Of a DNA stretch of 64,000 nucleotides, positions 16,396-25,232 are shown piece after piece. The DNA is from Pirellulales bacterium. Its GTDB lineage: Bacteria > Planctomycetota > Planctomycetia > Pirellulales > JAEUIK01. The stretch spans positions 124,001 through 188,000 of the forward strand of contig JAHBXR010000003.1 in the NCBI GenBank assembly GCA_019636335.1, given 5' to 3'. Below the pieces are notes generated by a model. The model was not told the DNA's origin and did not search any database. It saw nothing but the letters and a program-made list of their open reading frames with translations. How positions within the stretch are numbered: the first letter of the stretch is position 1; every line of letters begins with the position of its first letter. A program made the position numbers and the translations under genes.

Positions 16396-19368
16396 ATGGA
16401 CGAACAGCGAGCACGCATCCAGGACGATCTCCGCGGGCTACTCGCGGGCGATGTGCGTTGCGACGACCTGTTTCTCGAACTCTATTCGAGCGACGCCAGT
16501 CTCTACCAGATCCGGCCGCTGGGCATCGTGCTGCCCCGATCCACCGAGGATGTCGTCGCGACGGTGCAATATGCCGCCACGAATCAGATTGCCCTGCATG
16601 CGCGTGGTGCCGGGACGGGGCTGGCGGGGGATTCGCTCGGTCCGGGGCTGATCGTCGATTTTTCGCGTTTCATGCGGCGCGTCGTGCAGACCGGCGAACG
16701 ATCGGTACGCGTGCAGCCGGGGCTGGTCCTGGAACGACTGAACGATCATCTCGCGCCATTGGGACGCATGTTCGGCCCCGATCCCGCCATGAGTCATGTG
16801 ACGACCCTGGGGGGCGTGGTCGGCGTCGACAGCGGCGGCAGCCATTGGTTGCGCTATGGATCGGCGCGCCGGCATATCGAAAGCCTGCAGATCGTGCTCG
16901 CCGACGGTAGCGTGATGGAAGTGGGGCGAGAGCCGATTTCGAGTCCGGCCGTCGAGGATGCTCCAGACGATCGCAAACGCAAGCTGGTAGGCGATCTGGT
17001 CGATTTGCTGCGCCGCCAGGCCCCGCTCATCGAGAAGTATCGTCCGCGCAGCCTGGTGAATCGCTGCGGCTACGTGCTCGACGGCATGCTGACCGAGGAA
17101 CACCTCGAGCTGGCGAAACTATTGTGCGGCGCGGAAGGGACGCTGGCCCTGATCACCGAGATGACGTTGGGTACGGTTCCCGCGCCGAAGTATCGTGGCG
17201 TGGCCTTGTTGTTCTTCGACCGGCTCGAGTATGCGGCCCGGGCGGTCCACGAAATCGTGGCCCTGGAGCCGAGCGCCTGCGACTTGATGGATCGCCGGCA
17301 TTTGAGCCTCGCGCGCGAGACCGAACCACGCTACGACCTGCTCATTCCTCCCGAGGCCGAAGCCTTGCTGCTCGTCGAGCAACAGGGAGATGATCGCGCC
17401 GAGGTGCGCGATCGGCTGCGCAAGATCGTCGATCGCGTGAAATCGAAGCGTTGGGCGTTCGATTCGCGGCAGACGTTCGAGGAGGAAGAAACCGAGTTCT
17501 ATTGGCAACTGGCGCGCAGCGTGGTTCCCACGCTGTATCGCACGCGCGGCACGACGCGCCCCTTGCCCTTCGTCGAGGACGTGGCGGTGCCCCCCGACGT
17601 GCTGGGGAAATTTCTCGTGCAGGTGCAGAACGTCTTCAAGCGGCACCAGGTCACCGCGCCTCTCTTCGCGCACGCGGGGCATGGGCAGATTCACCTGCGT
17701 CCGTTTCTCGACGTCGAGAATCCCGTGGATGTGCGTACGATGCAGGCCCTGGCCGAAGACCTGTACGAGCAGGTCCTCGCCGTCGGCGGCACGATCAGCG
17801 GCGAGCACGGCGACGGGCTCAGCCGGGCCCCCTTCGTCGCGCGCCAGTACGGCGAACTGTATCCCGTCTTCCGCGAGGTGAAGCGGATCTTCGATCCGCA
17901 GTACATCCTGAACCCGGGCAAGAAGCTGGGAGACATTCCCGATTCGTTGACGCGCAATCTGCGCAACGCGGCGCCGCTCGAGGTCGTCTCGGGCGAGGAG
18001 GCCGCCGAGGAAATCGATGTTCCCCAGACGCCCATCGTGGCGCTGCAGTTGAATTGGAATCTCGACCAGTTGGCCGATGCCGCGGCGCAGTGCAACGGAT
18101 GTGGCGCCTGTCGCACGCAGAAACCGGGATTGCGGATGTGCCCGATCTTTCGCATCTCCCCCGCCGAAGAGGCCTCGCCGCGTGCCAAGGCGAATCTGAT
18201 GCGCTCGGTGGTCACCGGCCGGCTCGACGCCTCGATGCTCGTCAAGGACGAGTTCAAAGAGGTGGCCGACTTGTGCGTCAATTGCCAGATGTGCCGGCTC
18301 GAATGTCCGGCCGTGGTCGATATTCCGCGGCTGATGATCGAGGCCAAGGGGGCCTACGTGGCGACGAACGGTCTCCGCCCGACCGATTGGTTTCTCTCAC
18401 GCATCGACCGGCTCAGCTCGCTGGGCAGCATGTTCCGGCCCTTGGCCAACTGGTCGTTGACGAACCGCGGCGCACGGTGGTTGATGGAAAAGACGCTGGG
18501 GATCGCCCAGCGGCGCAAGTTGCCGCGCTTTGCGCCCCAGACATTCTTGCGCCGCGCACGCCGTCGACGCCTCACCCGTCCCACGCGCCGCACGGGACCG
18601 AAGGTGCTCTACTTTGTCGACACGTACGCGAACTATCACGATCCGCAGCTCGGCGAGGCGCTCGTGGCGGTGCTCGAGCACAACGCGGTCGCAGTGTATG
18701 TGCATCCGCGGCAGATCGGCTCGGGCATGGCAATGATCTCACAAGGCGCGCTCGATCCCGCGCGGAAGGTGGCACGCCACAACGTGACGATCCTCGCCGA
18801 GGCCGTGCGGCAGGGTTACCAGATCGTCACCACCGAGCCATCGGCCGCGCTCTGCCTGACGCAGGAGTATCCCGCCCTGCTCGACGACGACGATGCCCGC
18901 ACGGTGGCCGAGAACGCGACCGAGGCCTGCACGTTTTTGTGGCGACTGCACCATAGCGGCAAGTTGGCGCTCAACTTCAAGCCGGTCGATGCCATATTGG
19001 GCTATCACCAGCCCTGTCACCTGCGGGCTTTGAACGTGGGCAGCCCCGGCGAGAACCTGTTGCGGCTGATTCCCGGCCTGCGCGTGCGACGCACCGCCGA
19101 CTCCTGCTCGGGCATGGCCGGAACGTGGGGCATGAAACGCGAGAATTTCCGCAATAGCCTGCGTGCCGGTTGGCCGTTGATTGCCAGCCTGCGCGATACC
19201 CGCTTGCAGGCGGGCACGACGGAGTGCAGCACCTGCAAGATGCAGATGGAGCAGGGCACGACCAAGCCCACGATTCATCCGCTGAAACTGTTGGCCTACT
19301 CGTACGGCCTGTTGCCCGACGTCGGAGTGCTGCTGACGTCGCCGGGCCAGGAGCTCATCGTCACATGA
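16396..19368 (+). CDS. FAD-linked oxidase / Fe-S / CCG-domain oxidoreductase (D-2-hydroxyacid dehydrogenase type)
   Basis: A 990-residue fusion. Residues about 45-220 form the PCMH-type FAD-binding domain (HARGAGTGLAGDSLG near 66-80), and about 225-530 the FAD-oxidase C-terminal domain (GHGQIHLRPF, then GGTISGEHGDGLSR). A two-cluster ferredoxin-like module follows, with C566, C569, C572, C582 and C627, C630, C633, C637. Two CCG-type segments lie near the C-terminus (QPCHLRAL near 874, SCSGMAG near 900, ECSTCKMQ near 944). Proteins of this GlcD-GlcF-like fusion oxidise D-lactate, glycolate or related 2-hydroxyacids and pass electrons to a membrane acceptor. The substrate is not determined. Its stop overlaps the moaD start as ATGA. 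Confidence 0.88.
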   Translation: MDEQRARIQDDLRGLLAGDVRCDDLFLELYSSDASLYQIRPLGIVLPRSTEDVVATVQYAATNQIALHARGAGTGLAGDSLGPGLIVDFSRFMRRVVQTGERSVRVQPGLVLERLNDHLAPLGRMFGPDPAMSHVTTLGGVVGVDSGGSHWLRYGSARRHIESLQIVLADGSVMEVGREPISSPAVEDAPDDRKRKLVGDLVDLLRRQAPLIEKYRPRSLVNRCGYVLDGMLTEEHLELAKLLCGAEGTLALITEMTLGTVPAPKYRGVALLFFDRLEYAARAVHEIVALEPSACDLMDRRHLSLARETEPRYDLLIPPEAEALLLVEQQGDDRAEVRDRLRKIVDRVKSKRWAFDSRQTFEEEETEFYWQLARSVVPTLYRTRGTTRPLPFVEDVAVPPDVLGKFLVQVQNVFKRHQVTAPLFAHAGHGQIHLRPFLDVENPVDVRTMQALAEDLYEQVLAVGGTISGEHGDGLSRAPFVARQYGELYPVFREVKRIFDPQYILNPGKKLGDIPDSLTRNLRNAAPLEVVSGEEAAEEIDVPQTPIVALQLNWNLDQLADAAAQCNGCGACRTQKPGLRMCPIFRISPAEEASPRAKANLMRSVVTGRLDASMLVKDEFKEVADLCVNCQMCRLECPAVVDIPRLMIEAKGAYVATNGLRPTDWFLSRIDRLSSLGSMFRPLANWSLTNRGARWLMEKTLGIAQRRKLPRFAPQTFLRRARRRRLTRPTRRTGPKVLYFVDTYANYHDPQLGEALVAVLEHNAVAVYVHPRQIGSGMAMISQGALDPARKVARHNVTILAEAVRQGYQIVTTEPSAALCLTQEYPALLDDDDARTVAENATEACTFLWRLHHSGKLALNFKPVDAILGYHQPCHLRALNVGSPGENLLRLIPGLRVRRTADSCSGMAGTWGMKRENFRNSLRAGWPLIASLRDTRLQAGTTECSTCKMQMEQGTTKPTIHPLKLLAYSYGLLPDVGVLLTSPGQELIVT

Positions 19369-19610
19369 TCGTGCGGGTGAGAATGTTCGCGGCGGCGCGG
19401 CAACTCGTCGGCGCCGAGCAGGTCGAAGTCGAACTGACGGAAGGCGCCACCGTGGCCGATTTACGCCAGGCACTGGGCGAAAACTATCCTGCAGTCGCGA
19501 GTTTGTTGCCCCAGTCGTTGTTCGCTATTGATGCAGAATATGTCAGAGATGACACGATCGTGGCGCCTACGGCCGAAATTGTCGTCATTCCGCCTGTAAG
19601 CGGCGGCTGA
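19365..19610 (+). CDS. moaD: Molybdopterin synthase small subunit MoaD
   Basis: An 81-residue ubiquitin-like protein beginning MIVRVRMFAAARQLVG and ending in SGG. The C-terminal Gly-Gly becomes the thiocarboxylate sulfur donor in molybdopterin synthase. ATG 19365 overlaps the upstream oxidoreductase stop by four bases. moaE follows after a 200-base gap in which no gene was found, and moaA is directly coupled to moaE, so the three form a molybdenum-cofactor set. Confidence 0.9.
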   Translation: MIVRVRMFAAARQLVGAEQVEVELTEGATVADLRQALGENYPAVASLLPQSLFAIDAEYVRDDTIVAPTAEIVVIPPVSGG

Positions 19611-19810
19611 ATCAGACGTTCGGTTCCATCGCGCCCGTGTCCGCTGGTGAGGCGCGCGTGTAAGATTACTGATGCTGGGGGCAAAAAGTTCCCGGCGCCG
19701 CACTCGATGGCCGGTTTTTTGTGAGACCCCTCGCCGGAGTACTTGGCGCGGGCGTCGCAACGGCCGCTACCTCATTTCCTGGCACGTTGGTCCGATTTCC
19801 TCGCTGCGCG

Positions 19811-20278
19811 ATGATTGAGCTTACCCGCGAACCGATCGACTCGGCAAAGCTGCTGGCGCTGGTCACCCGGCCCGAGGCGGGGGCGGTCGTGCTGTTCCTG
19901 GGGACGGTGCGCGAGCTGACGCATGGCCGCCGCACGGTGGCGCTCGACTACGATGCTTATCCCGAGATGGCCGAGCGGAAGCTGGGCGAACTCGAGGCCG
20001 AGGCCCGCCGCCGCTGGCCCATCGTGGAATGCGCCCTCGTCCACCGGCTGGGTCATCTCGAGCTTGCCGAGGCGAGCGTGGCGGTCGCCGTGAGCACGCC
20101 TCACCGTGTCGACGCTTTTGAAGCGGGGCGCTGGTTGATCGATACGCTGAAAGAAGTCGTGCCGATCTGGAAGCAAGAGAATTGGGACGACGGCTCGACC
20201 GCCTGGGTACACCCTGGCACGGACGGCAGTGTGGCCTCGTGCGGCGAGCGCCCCACCTCGCTGCGAGGTGAACCATGA
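19811..20278 (+). CDS. moaE: Molybdopterin synthase catalytic subunit MoaE
   Basis: A 155-residue MoaE, which with MoaD inserts sulfur into cyclic pyranopterin monophosphate to form molybdopterin. Recognisable segments are VLFLGTVRELTHGR (28-41), LDYDAYPEMAERKL, HRLGHLELAEASVAVAVS and the catalytic-lysine region PIWKQENWDDGSTAWV. ATG 19811 is chosen because homology starts there, although the frame is open 90 bases further upstream. The stop overlaps moaA by four bases (ATGA). Confidence 0.92.
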   Translation: MIELTREPIDSAKLLALVTRPEAGAVVLFLGTVRELTHGRRTVALDYDAYPEMAERKLGELEAEARRRWPIVECALVHRLGHLELAEASVAVAVSTPHRVDAFEAGRWLIDTLKEVVPIWKQENWDDGSTAWVHPGTDGSVASCGERPTSLRGEP

Positions 20279-21276
20279 ACGTCGCCGGTCCGCTCGTCGA
20301 TAGCTTTGGCCGCGTGCATGGCGATCTGCGCATCAGCGTGACCGACCGCTGCAATATCCGCTGCTTCTACTGTATGCCGGCGGGCAATGTCACCTTTCGT
20401 CCCCGGCACGAATTACTCACGTTCGAGGAGATCACGCGCTTTGTGCGCGTTGCGACGCGATTGGGCGTGCGCAAGTTGCGACTGACCGGGGGCGAACCCC
20501 TCGTGCGGCAATCGCTGGCCGAACTGGTGCGCATGCTGGCTCACGTGCCTGGCATCGAGGATATCGCCCTAACGACCAATGGCATCCTGCTCGAAGAGCA
20601 GGCCGCGGCGCTCAAAGGAGCAGGTTTGCGCCGTTTGAATGTCAGCCTCGATACGCTCGATCCTGCTCGTTTCGAGCAGATCGCCCGTCGCGAAGGACTC
20701 GATCGGGTGCTGGTGGGGATCGCCGCCGCGCGCCGCGTCGGTTTCGAGAAGATCAAGTTGAACGCCGTCGCCATTCGCCATCTCACCGAAGACGATGTTG
20801 TGCCGCTTGCGCGGTTTGCGCGCGAGCAGCAGCTCGAGCTACGGTTTATCGAGTTCATGCCCCTCGATGCGGACGATGCCTGGCAGAGCGAGCAGGTGTT
20901 TGCCGGCGAGGATCTCCGCCGTTTGCTGGAGGCCGAGTTCGGCCGTCTCGTAGCACATCGGTCGGACGACCCCAGCCAGCCGGCCACCGACTATGATTAC
21001 GCCGACGGGAGCGGGCGCGTCGGTTTCATCAATCCGGTGACGCAGCCCTTCTGCTCGAACTGCAATCGGCTGCGGCTGACGGCGGAAGGGCAGATTCGTA
21101 ACTGCCTGTTTTCCACCGTGGAATGGGACGCCCGGGCCGCCCTACGTAGTGGCGCCACGGAAGAAGAACTGGCGGAGCTGATCCGCGATTGTGTGGCGGC
21201 GAAACGTCGCGCTCACGGGATCAACAGCGACGAATTCGTCCGCCCCGAACGGGCGATGTATCAAATTGGCGGGTAG
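20275..21276 (+). CDS. moaA: GTP 3',8-cyclase (MoaA)
   Basis: A 333-residue radical-SAM enzyme that converts GTP to 3',8-cyclo-GTP in the first step of molybdenum-cofactor synthesis. The SAM-binding [4Fe-4S] cluster ligands are C26, C30 and C33 (C-x3-C-x2-C), followed by LRLTGGEPLVR. The second, substrate-binding cluster is provided by C260, C263 and C277 (C-x2-C-x13-C). The C-terminal Gly-Gly needed for activity is present (IGG). It is translationally coupled to moaE and ends convergently with the ABC-F gene; 21277-21384 shows no strong terminator. Confidence 0.96.
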   Translation: MNVAGPLVDSFGRVHGDLRISVTDRCNIRCFYCMPAGNVTFRPRHELLTFEEITRFVRVATRLGVRKLRLTGGEPLVRQSLAELVRMLAHVPGIEDIALTTNGILLEEQAAALKGAGLRRLNVSLDTLDPARFEQIARREGLDRVLVGIAAARRVGFEKIKLNAVAIRHLTEDDVVPLARFAREQQLELRFIEFMPLDADDAWQSEQVFAGEDLRRLLEAEFGRLVAHRSDDPSQPATDYDYADGSGRVGFINPVTQPFCSNCNRLRLTAEGQIRNCLFSTVEWDARAALRSGATEEELAELIRDCVAAKRRAHGINSDEFVRPERAMYQIGG

Positions 21277-21384
21277 TTTCCCGTTGCCATCAGCGATTGA
21301 ATGGCTTGTGAGACGTCGGTGGGCAAGGGGTGATTCATAGCCCTGAGTATACCTGCACAGTGGCCCGGCTGTGAACCATTTCTG

Positions 21385-23322
21385 TCAGTTCAACTCGGTC
21401 GCTTCTTCCCAGTGGGCGTAAAGATTCGGCAGCACTGCCTGGTGCTCGTCCAGTTCGCGGTTGAGTTGGCGGACCTTGTCGCCGTCGCGCAACACTTCCG
21501 GCTTGGCGAGCGAGGCGTGGATCTCTTCGATCGCCGTCTCGTGTTGCATGATTTCAGCTTCTAGATCCTCGACCTTGCGGTAGGGAAACTTGCGCTTCGG
21601 CTTCGTCCCCTTCGACTTGTCGCGCGTGGCGCTCTTGTTGCCGTCGGCGGAGTCCTTTGACTTGCTCGGCGCGTCGGTGTCGCGCCCCTTGCCTGTGACA
21701 CCGGCAGCAGCATCGCTCGTCGCTGCCGAACGGACCAGCGCGAGATACGTATCGTAGTTGCCTTCGATCACGCGGAAACGGTGCGGCTCGACCACCAGCA
21801 GATGGTCGACGACCCGATTGAGAAAGTATCGGTCGTGGCTCACCAACAGCACGCTGCCTTCGAACGCGCTCAACGATCGTTCCAGCGCGTCGCGCGCCCA
21901 GAGATCCAAATGGTTCGTCGGCTCGTCGAGCACGAGCAGGTTGGCATCGGCCGCCGCCAGTCGCGCCAGCGAGGCGCGGTTCCGTTCGCCACCCGACAGG
22001 CTGCCTACCTTCTGCAGTGCCTGGTCGCCGGTCAGCCCGAATCTCGCCAGCAGGTCGCGCCGTTGTTGCAGCACGAATTCCTTGCCGTGCGGGCGGATCG
22101 CATCGACCACTTCCATCTCGGGGTCGAGCCCGATCAGCCGCTGGTCGAAGTATCCGAGCTTCACGCCGGTCCCCAAGATCACGCGTCCATCTTCTGGTTT
22201 GACTTCACCCACCAGGCAGCGCAGCAGGGTGGTCTTGCCCGAGCCGTTGGGCCCCAAGATGCCCCAGCGCTCGCCGCGGAGGATGTCGAACGAGAGATCG
22301 TCGAACAACGGGCGATCGTAGGCCTTCGACAGATGCTCGACGCGGACGACGACGTCCCCCGTGCGCGAGGCGGGAGGAAAACCCATCGGTGGCGCCACGA
22401 TCATGCGGGGGGGCGCGACGAGTTCGACGCGTTCGAGCTTTTTCTTGCGATCTTCAGCCTGGGTGTGCTTCTGTCCGGACAGGTTCCGCCGAATGAAATC
22501 CTCGGTCTTGCCGATAAACTCCTGTTGGCGTTCGTAAGTGCGGCGTTCGACTTCGACGCGCTCTGCCTTTTGCCGCCAATAGGCCGAGAAGTTTCCCGTG
22601 TAGCAGTCGACGGTGCCGTCGTAGAGCTCGAACGTGCGATTCGTCACGCGATCGAGGAAGTAGCGATCGTGGCTGACCAGCAGAATCGCCTGCTCGCATT
22701 CGGCCAGATAGCCTTCGAGCCATTGGGTCGCCTCGACGTCCAAATGGTTCGAAGGTTCGTCGAGCAACAACAAATCGGCCCCCGATAGCAGCAATCGCGC
22801 CAGCAGTAATCGATTCTGCTGGCCGCCGCTGAGTTGATCGACAGGCTGCTGGTAGCTGTCTGATGAGAAGCCCAGGCCGTCGAGCACGCGCTCGATGCGA
22901 TGATCGAGATTGTAGGCATCGTGCCGGTGCAGCTCGTGCTGCAGGCGGTCGAACTGCTGCGCCAGCCGGCGATGTTCTGCGTCGTCGGTGGCGGCGGCCA
23001 GTCGGTGGGCCACCTCTTCGGCCTCGTGTGCCATGGCGATCCACACCGAGAGTGCGTCGCGGGCCACATCCCACAGCGTTTGCCCCGGCAGAAACTCGGG
23101 ATGTTGTTCGAGATAGGCCAAGCTGGCCGAGGGATGCAGTTCGACGTCGCCGCTGTCGGCCTGTTCCTGGCCGGTGACGATGCGCAGCAGAGTCGACTTG
23201 CCGGCGCCGTTGGGGCCGACGAGCCCAACCCGGTCGCCGGGGCGGATCTCGCACGACACGCCTGCCAGCACCGGCTCCGGCCCGAAATGCTTAGTCACCG
23301 ATTCAACGCGTAGCAGGATCAT
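21385..23322 (-). CDS. ABC-F family ATPase (Uup/YdiF-like ribosome-associated factor)
   Basis: A 645-residue soluble protein with two ABC domains and no membrane segment. Domain 1 shows GPNGAGKST, LSGGQQNRLLLARLL and LLLLDEPSNHLD. Domain 2 shows GPNGSGKTT, LSGGERNRASLARLA and LLVLDEPTNHLD. Between them is the charged interdomain linker typical of ABC-F proteins (about 245-320). A Lys/Ser-rich segment (about 540-585) and a coiled-coil C-terminus (about 590-645) follow, as in Uup-like members. ABC-F proteins act on the ribosomal E site or in quality control; some protect against antibiotics, but nothing here indicates resistance. It appears to be a stand-alone gene. Confidence 0.92.
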   Translation of the reverse strand: MILLRVESVTKHFGPEPVLAGVSCEIRPGDRVGLVGPNGAGKSTLLRIVTGQEQADSGDVELHPSASLAYLEQHPEFLPGQTLWDVARDALSVWIAMAHEAEEVAHRLAAATDDAEHRRLAQQFDRLQHELHRHDAYNLDHRIERVLDGLGFSSDSYQQPVDQLSGGQQNRLLLARLLLSGADLLLLDEPSNHLDVEATQWLEGYLAECEQAILLVSHDRYFLDRVTNRTFELYDGTVDCYTGNFSAYWRQKAERVEVERRTYERQQEFIGKTEDFIRRNLSGQKHTQAEDRKKKLERVELVAPPRMIVAPPMGFPPASRTGDVVVRVEHLSKAYDRPLFDDLSFDILRGERWGILGPNGSGKTTLLRCLVGEVKPEDGRVILGTGVKLGYFDQRLIGLDPEMEVVDAIRPHGKEFVLQQRRDLLARFGLTGDQALQKVGSLSGGERNRASLARLAAADANLLVLDEPTNHLDLWARDALERSLSAFEGSVLLVSHDRYFLNRVVDHLLVVEPHRFRVIEGNYDTYLALVRSAATSDAAAGVTGKGRDTDAPSKSKDSADGNKSATRDKSKGTKPKRKFPYRKVEDLEAEIMQHETAIEEIHASLAKPEVLRDGDKVRQLNRELDEHQAVLPNLYAHWEEATELN

Positions 23323-23429
23323 CGGCGGTCGGGAGGTGTCGCGCGGCGGTGCGGAGGGAGGAGCAGTCGCGGAGTGCCTGGGCCATGCGGCACGCGAACC
23401 GCTCGCCTCCGCCTCAGGGCGTCAGTGTA

Positions 23430-23543
23430 CTATTTCCCGCGTTTGAGGGGAGTAGCCCTCAGCTTGCGGTTTTCCTGCTTCTTGCGCAGATGGGCGAACT
23501 TGGTCGCAGGCCGTCGCGCCGATTGCTTGCCAGATGGGGCCAT
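23430..23543 (-). CDS. Possible small basic protein (37 aa)
   Basis: A 37-codon open frame starting with ATG at 23543, rich in Lys and Arg (15 of 37) with central FAHLRKKQENRKLRATP. It lies between tRNA-Val and the ABC-F gene on the same strand, 40 bases after the tRNA. The composition resembles small ribosome-associated or RNA-binding proteins, but no family is recognised. The ribosome-binding site is weak (GAAG nine bases upstream). It may be a chance frame. Confidence 0.3.
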   Translation of the reverse strand: MAPSGKQSARRPATKFAHLRKKQENRKLRATPLKRGK

Positions 23544-23580
23544 GGCTAAGGCTTCGTCGACAACTCATGGAAGCAACACC

Positions 23581-23656
<76 letters not shown>

Positions 23657-23676
23657 GATGGTCTCGGTCTCTCGAA

Positions 23677-23706
23677 ATCGTAGTTCGCTGCAGGCGCCCC
23701 TGTCAA
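23677..23706 (-). promoter_or_regulatory. Predicted tRNA-Val promoter
   Basis: On the minus strand a consensus -35 TTGACA (23701-23706) and -10 TACGAT (23677-23682) are 18 bases apart. Transcription would begin about 12-15 bases before the mature tRNA 5' end. The remainder of 23707-23883 shows no gene. Confidence 0.55.
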
Positions 23707-23883
23707 CGCAGGCCTGCGTCGGCGACTGGCGACTCGCCGGTCTTGTTGTCGCCCAGACAGGCGGCGGGTATGCTCGGCACGCACGTCCGGTCGCACGGGT
23801 AGGCGGAAACGGGCGGACGTCGTTGCAGGCGTTAGGCCTTGTTTTTGCTTCGAAGTTCTCTCTCACTGCGTAAGGATCGCTCG

Positions 23884-24936
23884 ATGTCGCAGGCCGCATC
23901 GTCCCAGAAACCGCACGAAGAATCGATCCCCTCGTTCCGCTACGCGATGGAGGATCAGGAAGGTCGCGTCAGCGCGGCGGGCTCGGCCAAAGAGGCCAAC
24001 GTCGACGAGTTTCCCATCTCCGAGGGGATCGCCGCGGTTTCGATGCGCCTGGAGCCCGGCAGCATTCGCGAGCTGCACTGGCACGCGATTGCCGCCGAAT
24101 GGGCCTATATGCTCTCCGGTCATTGCCGGGTCACGGTCTACTCGGGCGACGGCACGGGCGAAGTGGCCGATTTCGGGCCGGGAGATGTGTGGTACTTTCC
24201 ACGCGGGTATCCCCACTCGATCCAGGCCCTGTCCGACGGCTGCCACTTTCTGCTGATCTTCGACGATGGGCATTTTTCGGAGTTCGGCACGTTCAGCCTG
24301 ACCGATTGGGTGGGGCATACGCCGGCCGAGGTGCTGGCGAAGAATTTTGGCGTGCCAGAGGCGACCTTCGCCAGGTTCCCCCGCGAGGAAGTCTATATCG
24401 TGCCGGGCACTCCACCGGGACCACTGCCAATTGATCCGCCGCGCGGCTCGCTACGGAGCGGTCCTCTGACGCACAAGTTCTCGCTCGAAGCACAAGCGCC
24501 GCGTCGCTTTGCCGGGGGCGAGATGCGCATCGTATCGTCGGCCGAGTTCCCCATCTCGACAACGATGACCGGCGCAACGATGACGATCAAACCAGGCGCG
24601 ATCCGTGCGCTGCACTGGCATCCCCACGCGGCCGAATGGCAATATGTCGTGGCCGGCAGTGCCCGCGTGACGGTCTTTGCCTCGCACGGTCATGCGCGCA
24701 CCGAGGAGCTAGGCGTGGGAGATATCGCCTATATCCCGCAGGGATTTGGCCACTACATCGAGAACAGCAGCCAGGAAGATTTGCAACTGGTGATCGCCTT
24801 CAATAGCGGCCGCTACGAATCGATCGAGCTTGCCGATTGGCTGGCCTCGAATCCATCGGACCTCGTGGCGGCGAATTTCGGCGTGCCGCAAGAGGTTGTC
24901 GATCGCTTGAGCCTCGACGGCGGAGCCATTCGCTGA
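23884..24936 (+). CDS. Bicupin, oxalate decarboxylase family
   Basis: A 350-residue cytoplasmic bicupin. Cupin 1 has metal ligands H65, H67, E72 and H111; cupin 2 has H244, H246, E251 and H290. The whole layout (RELHWH, WYFPRGYPHSIQAL, FDDGHFSEFGTF, DWVGHTPAEVLAKNFGV) matches Mn-dependent oxalate decarboxylase OxdC, which converts oxalate to formate and CO2. The active-site lid, SENS in Bacillus OxdC, reads S132-E133-F134-G135 here: the catalytic glutamate is kept but the following residues differ. ATG 23884 is chosen because AAGGA lies eight bases upstream. A related decarboxylase or oxidase activity is possible. Confidence 0.85.
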   Translation: MSQAASSQKPHEESIPSFRYAMEDQEGRVSAAGSAKEANVDEFPISEGIAAVSMRLEPGSIRELHWHAIAAEWAYMLSGHCRVTVYSGDGTGEVADFGPGDVWYFPRGYPHSIQALSDGCHFLLIFDDGHFSEFGTFSLTDWVGHTPAEVLAKNFGVPEATFARFPREEVYIVPGTPPGPLPIDPPRGSLRSGPLTHKFSLEAQAPRRFAGGEMRIVSSAEFPISTTMTGATMTIKPGAIRALHWHPHAAEWQYVVAGSARVTVFASHGHARTEELGVGDIAYIPQGFGHYIENSSQEDLQLVIAFNSGRYESIELADWLASNPSDLVAANFGVPQEVVDRLSLDGGAIR

Positions 24937-24951
24937 AAAGGTGACACCGTC

Positions 24952-25172
24952 ATGACGCGTATGCCATCGTCATCGAGAGAACGGTTTCGAATTTCTCGGC
25001 CTATGTGCCAGTTCTGCTGGGATGTGTGGCCAGTGGGACTACGCTCCACGAAACCGAGCAGCTTCTTCGAGAAGCGATCGTCCTGCACCTGCAGGGACTC
25101 GAAGCAGATGGGCTGCCCGTACCCCAGCCATCGAGTGTCGTCGACTATGTCGAGTTGCCGGTCGGTTCGTAA
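24952..25172 (+). pseudogene. hicB-like antitoxin gene with frameshift at the start
   Basis: From 24960 the frame reads YAIVIERTVSNFSAYVPV, then a GCVASG segment, LLREAIVLHLQGLEADGLPVP and a C-terminal YVELPVGS before TAA. This is a full-length HicB-type partial-RNase-H-fold antitoxin (about 73 residues). The only suitable start, ATG ACG CG at 24952 after an AAGG site, is one base out of frame with this sequence; restoring a single base gives MTRYAIVIE. The real frame upstream meets a TGA and has no start. It is therefore a one-base-deletion pseudogene or a sequencing error. No hicA toxin gene was found on either side. Confidence 0.65.
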
Positions 25173-25232
25173 CAGCGTCCAGGTGACGCGTCGCGGTCTG
25201 GCCGATGATCCGACGCAGGTGTTGCAACAGCG

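Noticed and set aside
17451..18956. Plus-strand frame of 501 codons inside the oxidoreductase gene
   Set aside because: Out-of-frame shadow of the 990-residue gene, whose motifs are clear in the other frame.
19611..19810. Gap between moaD and moaE searched for a molybdenum-cofactor riboswitch
   Set aside because: No conserved riboswitch elements or convincing pairing could be recognised by eye.
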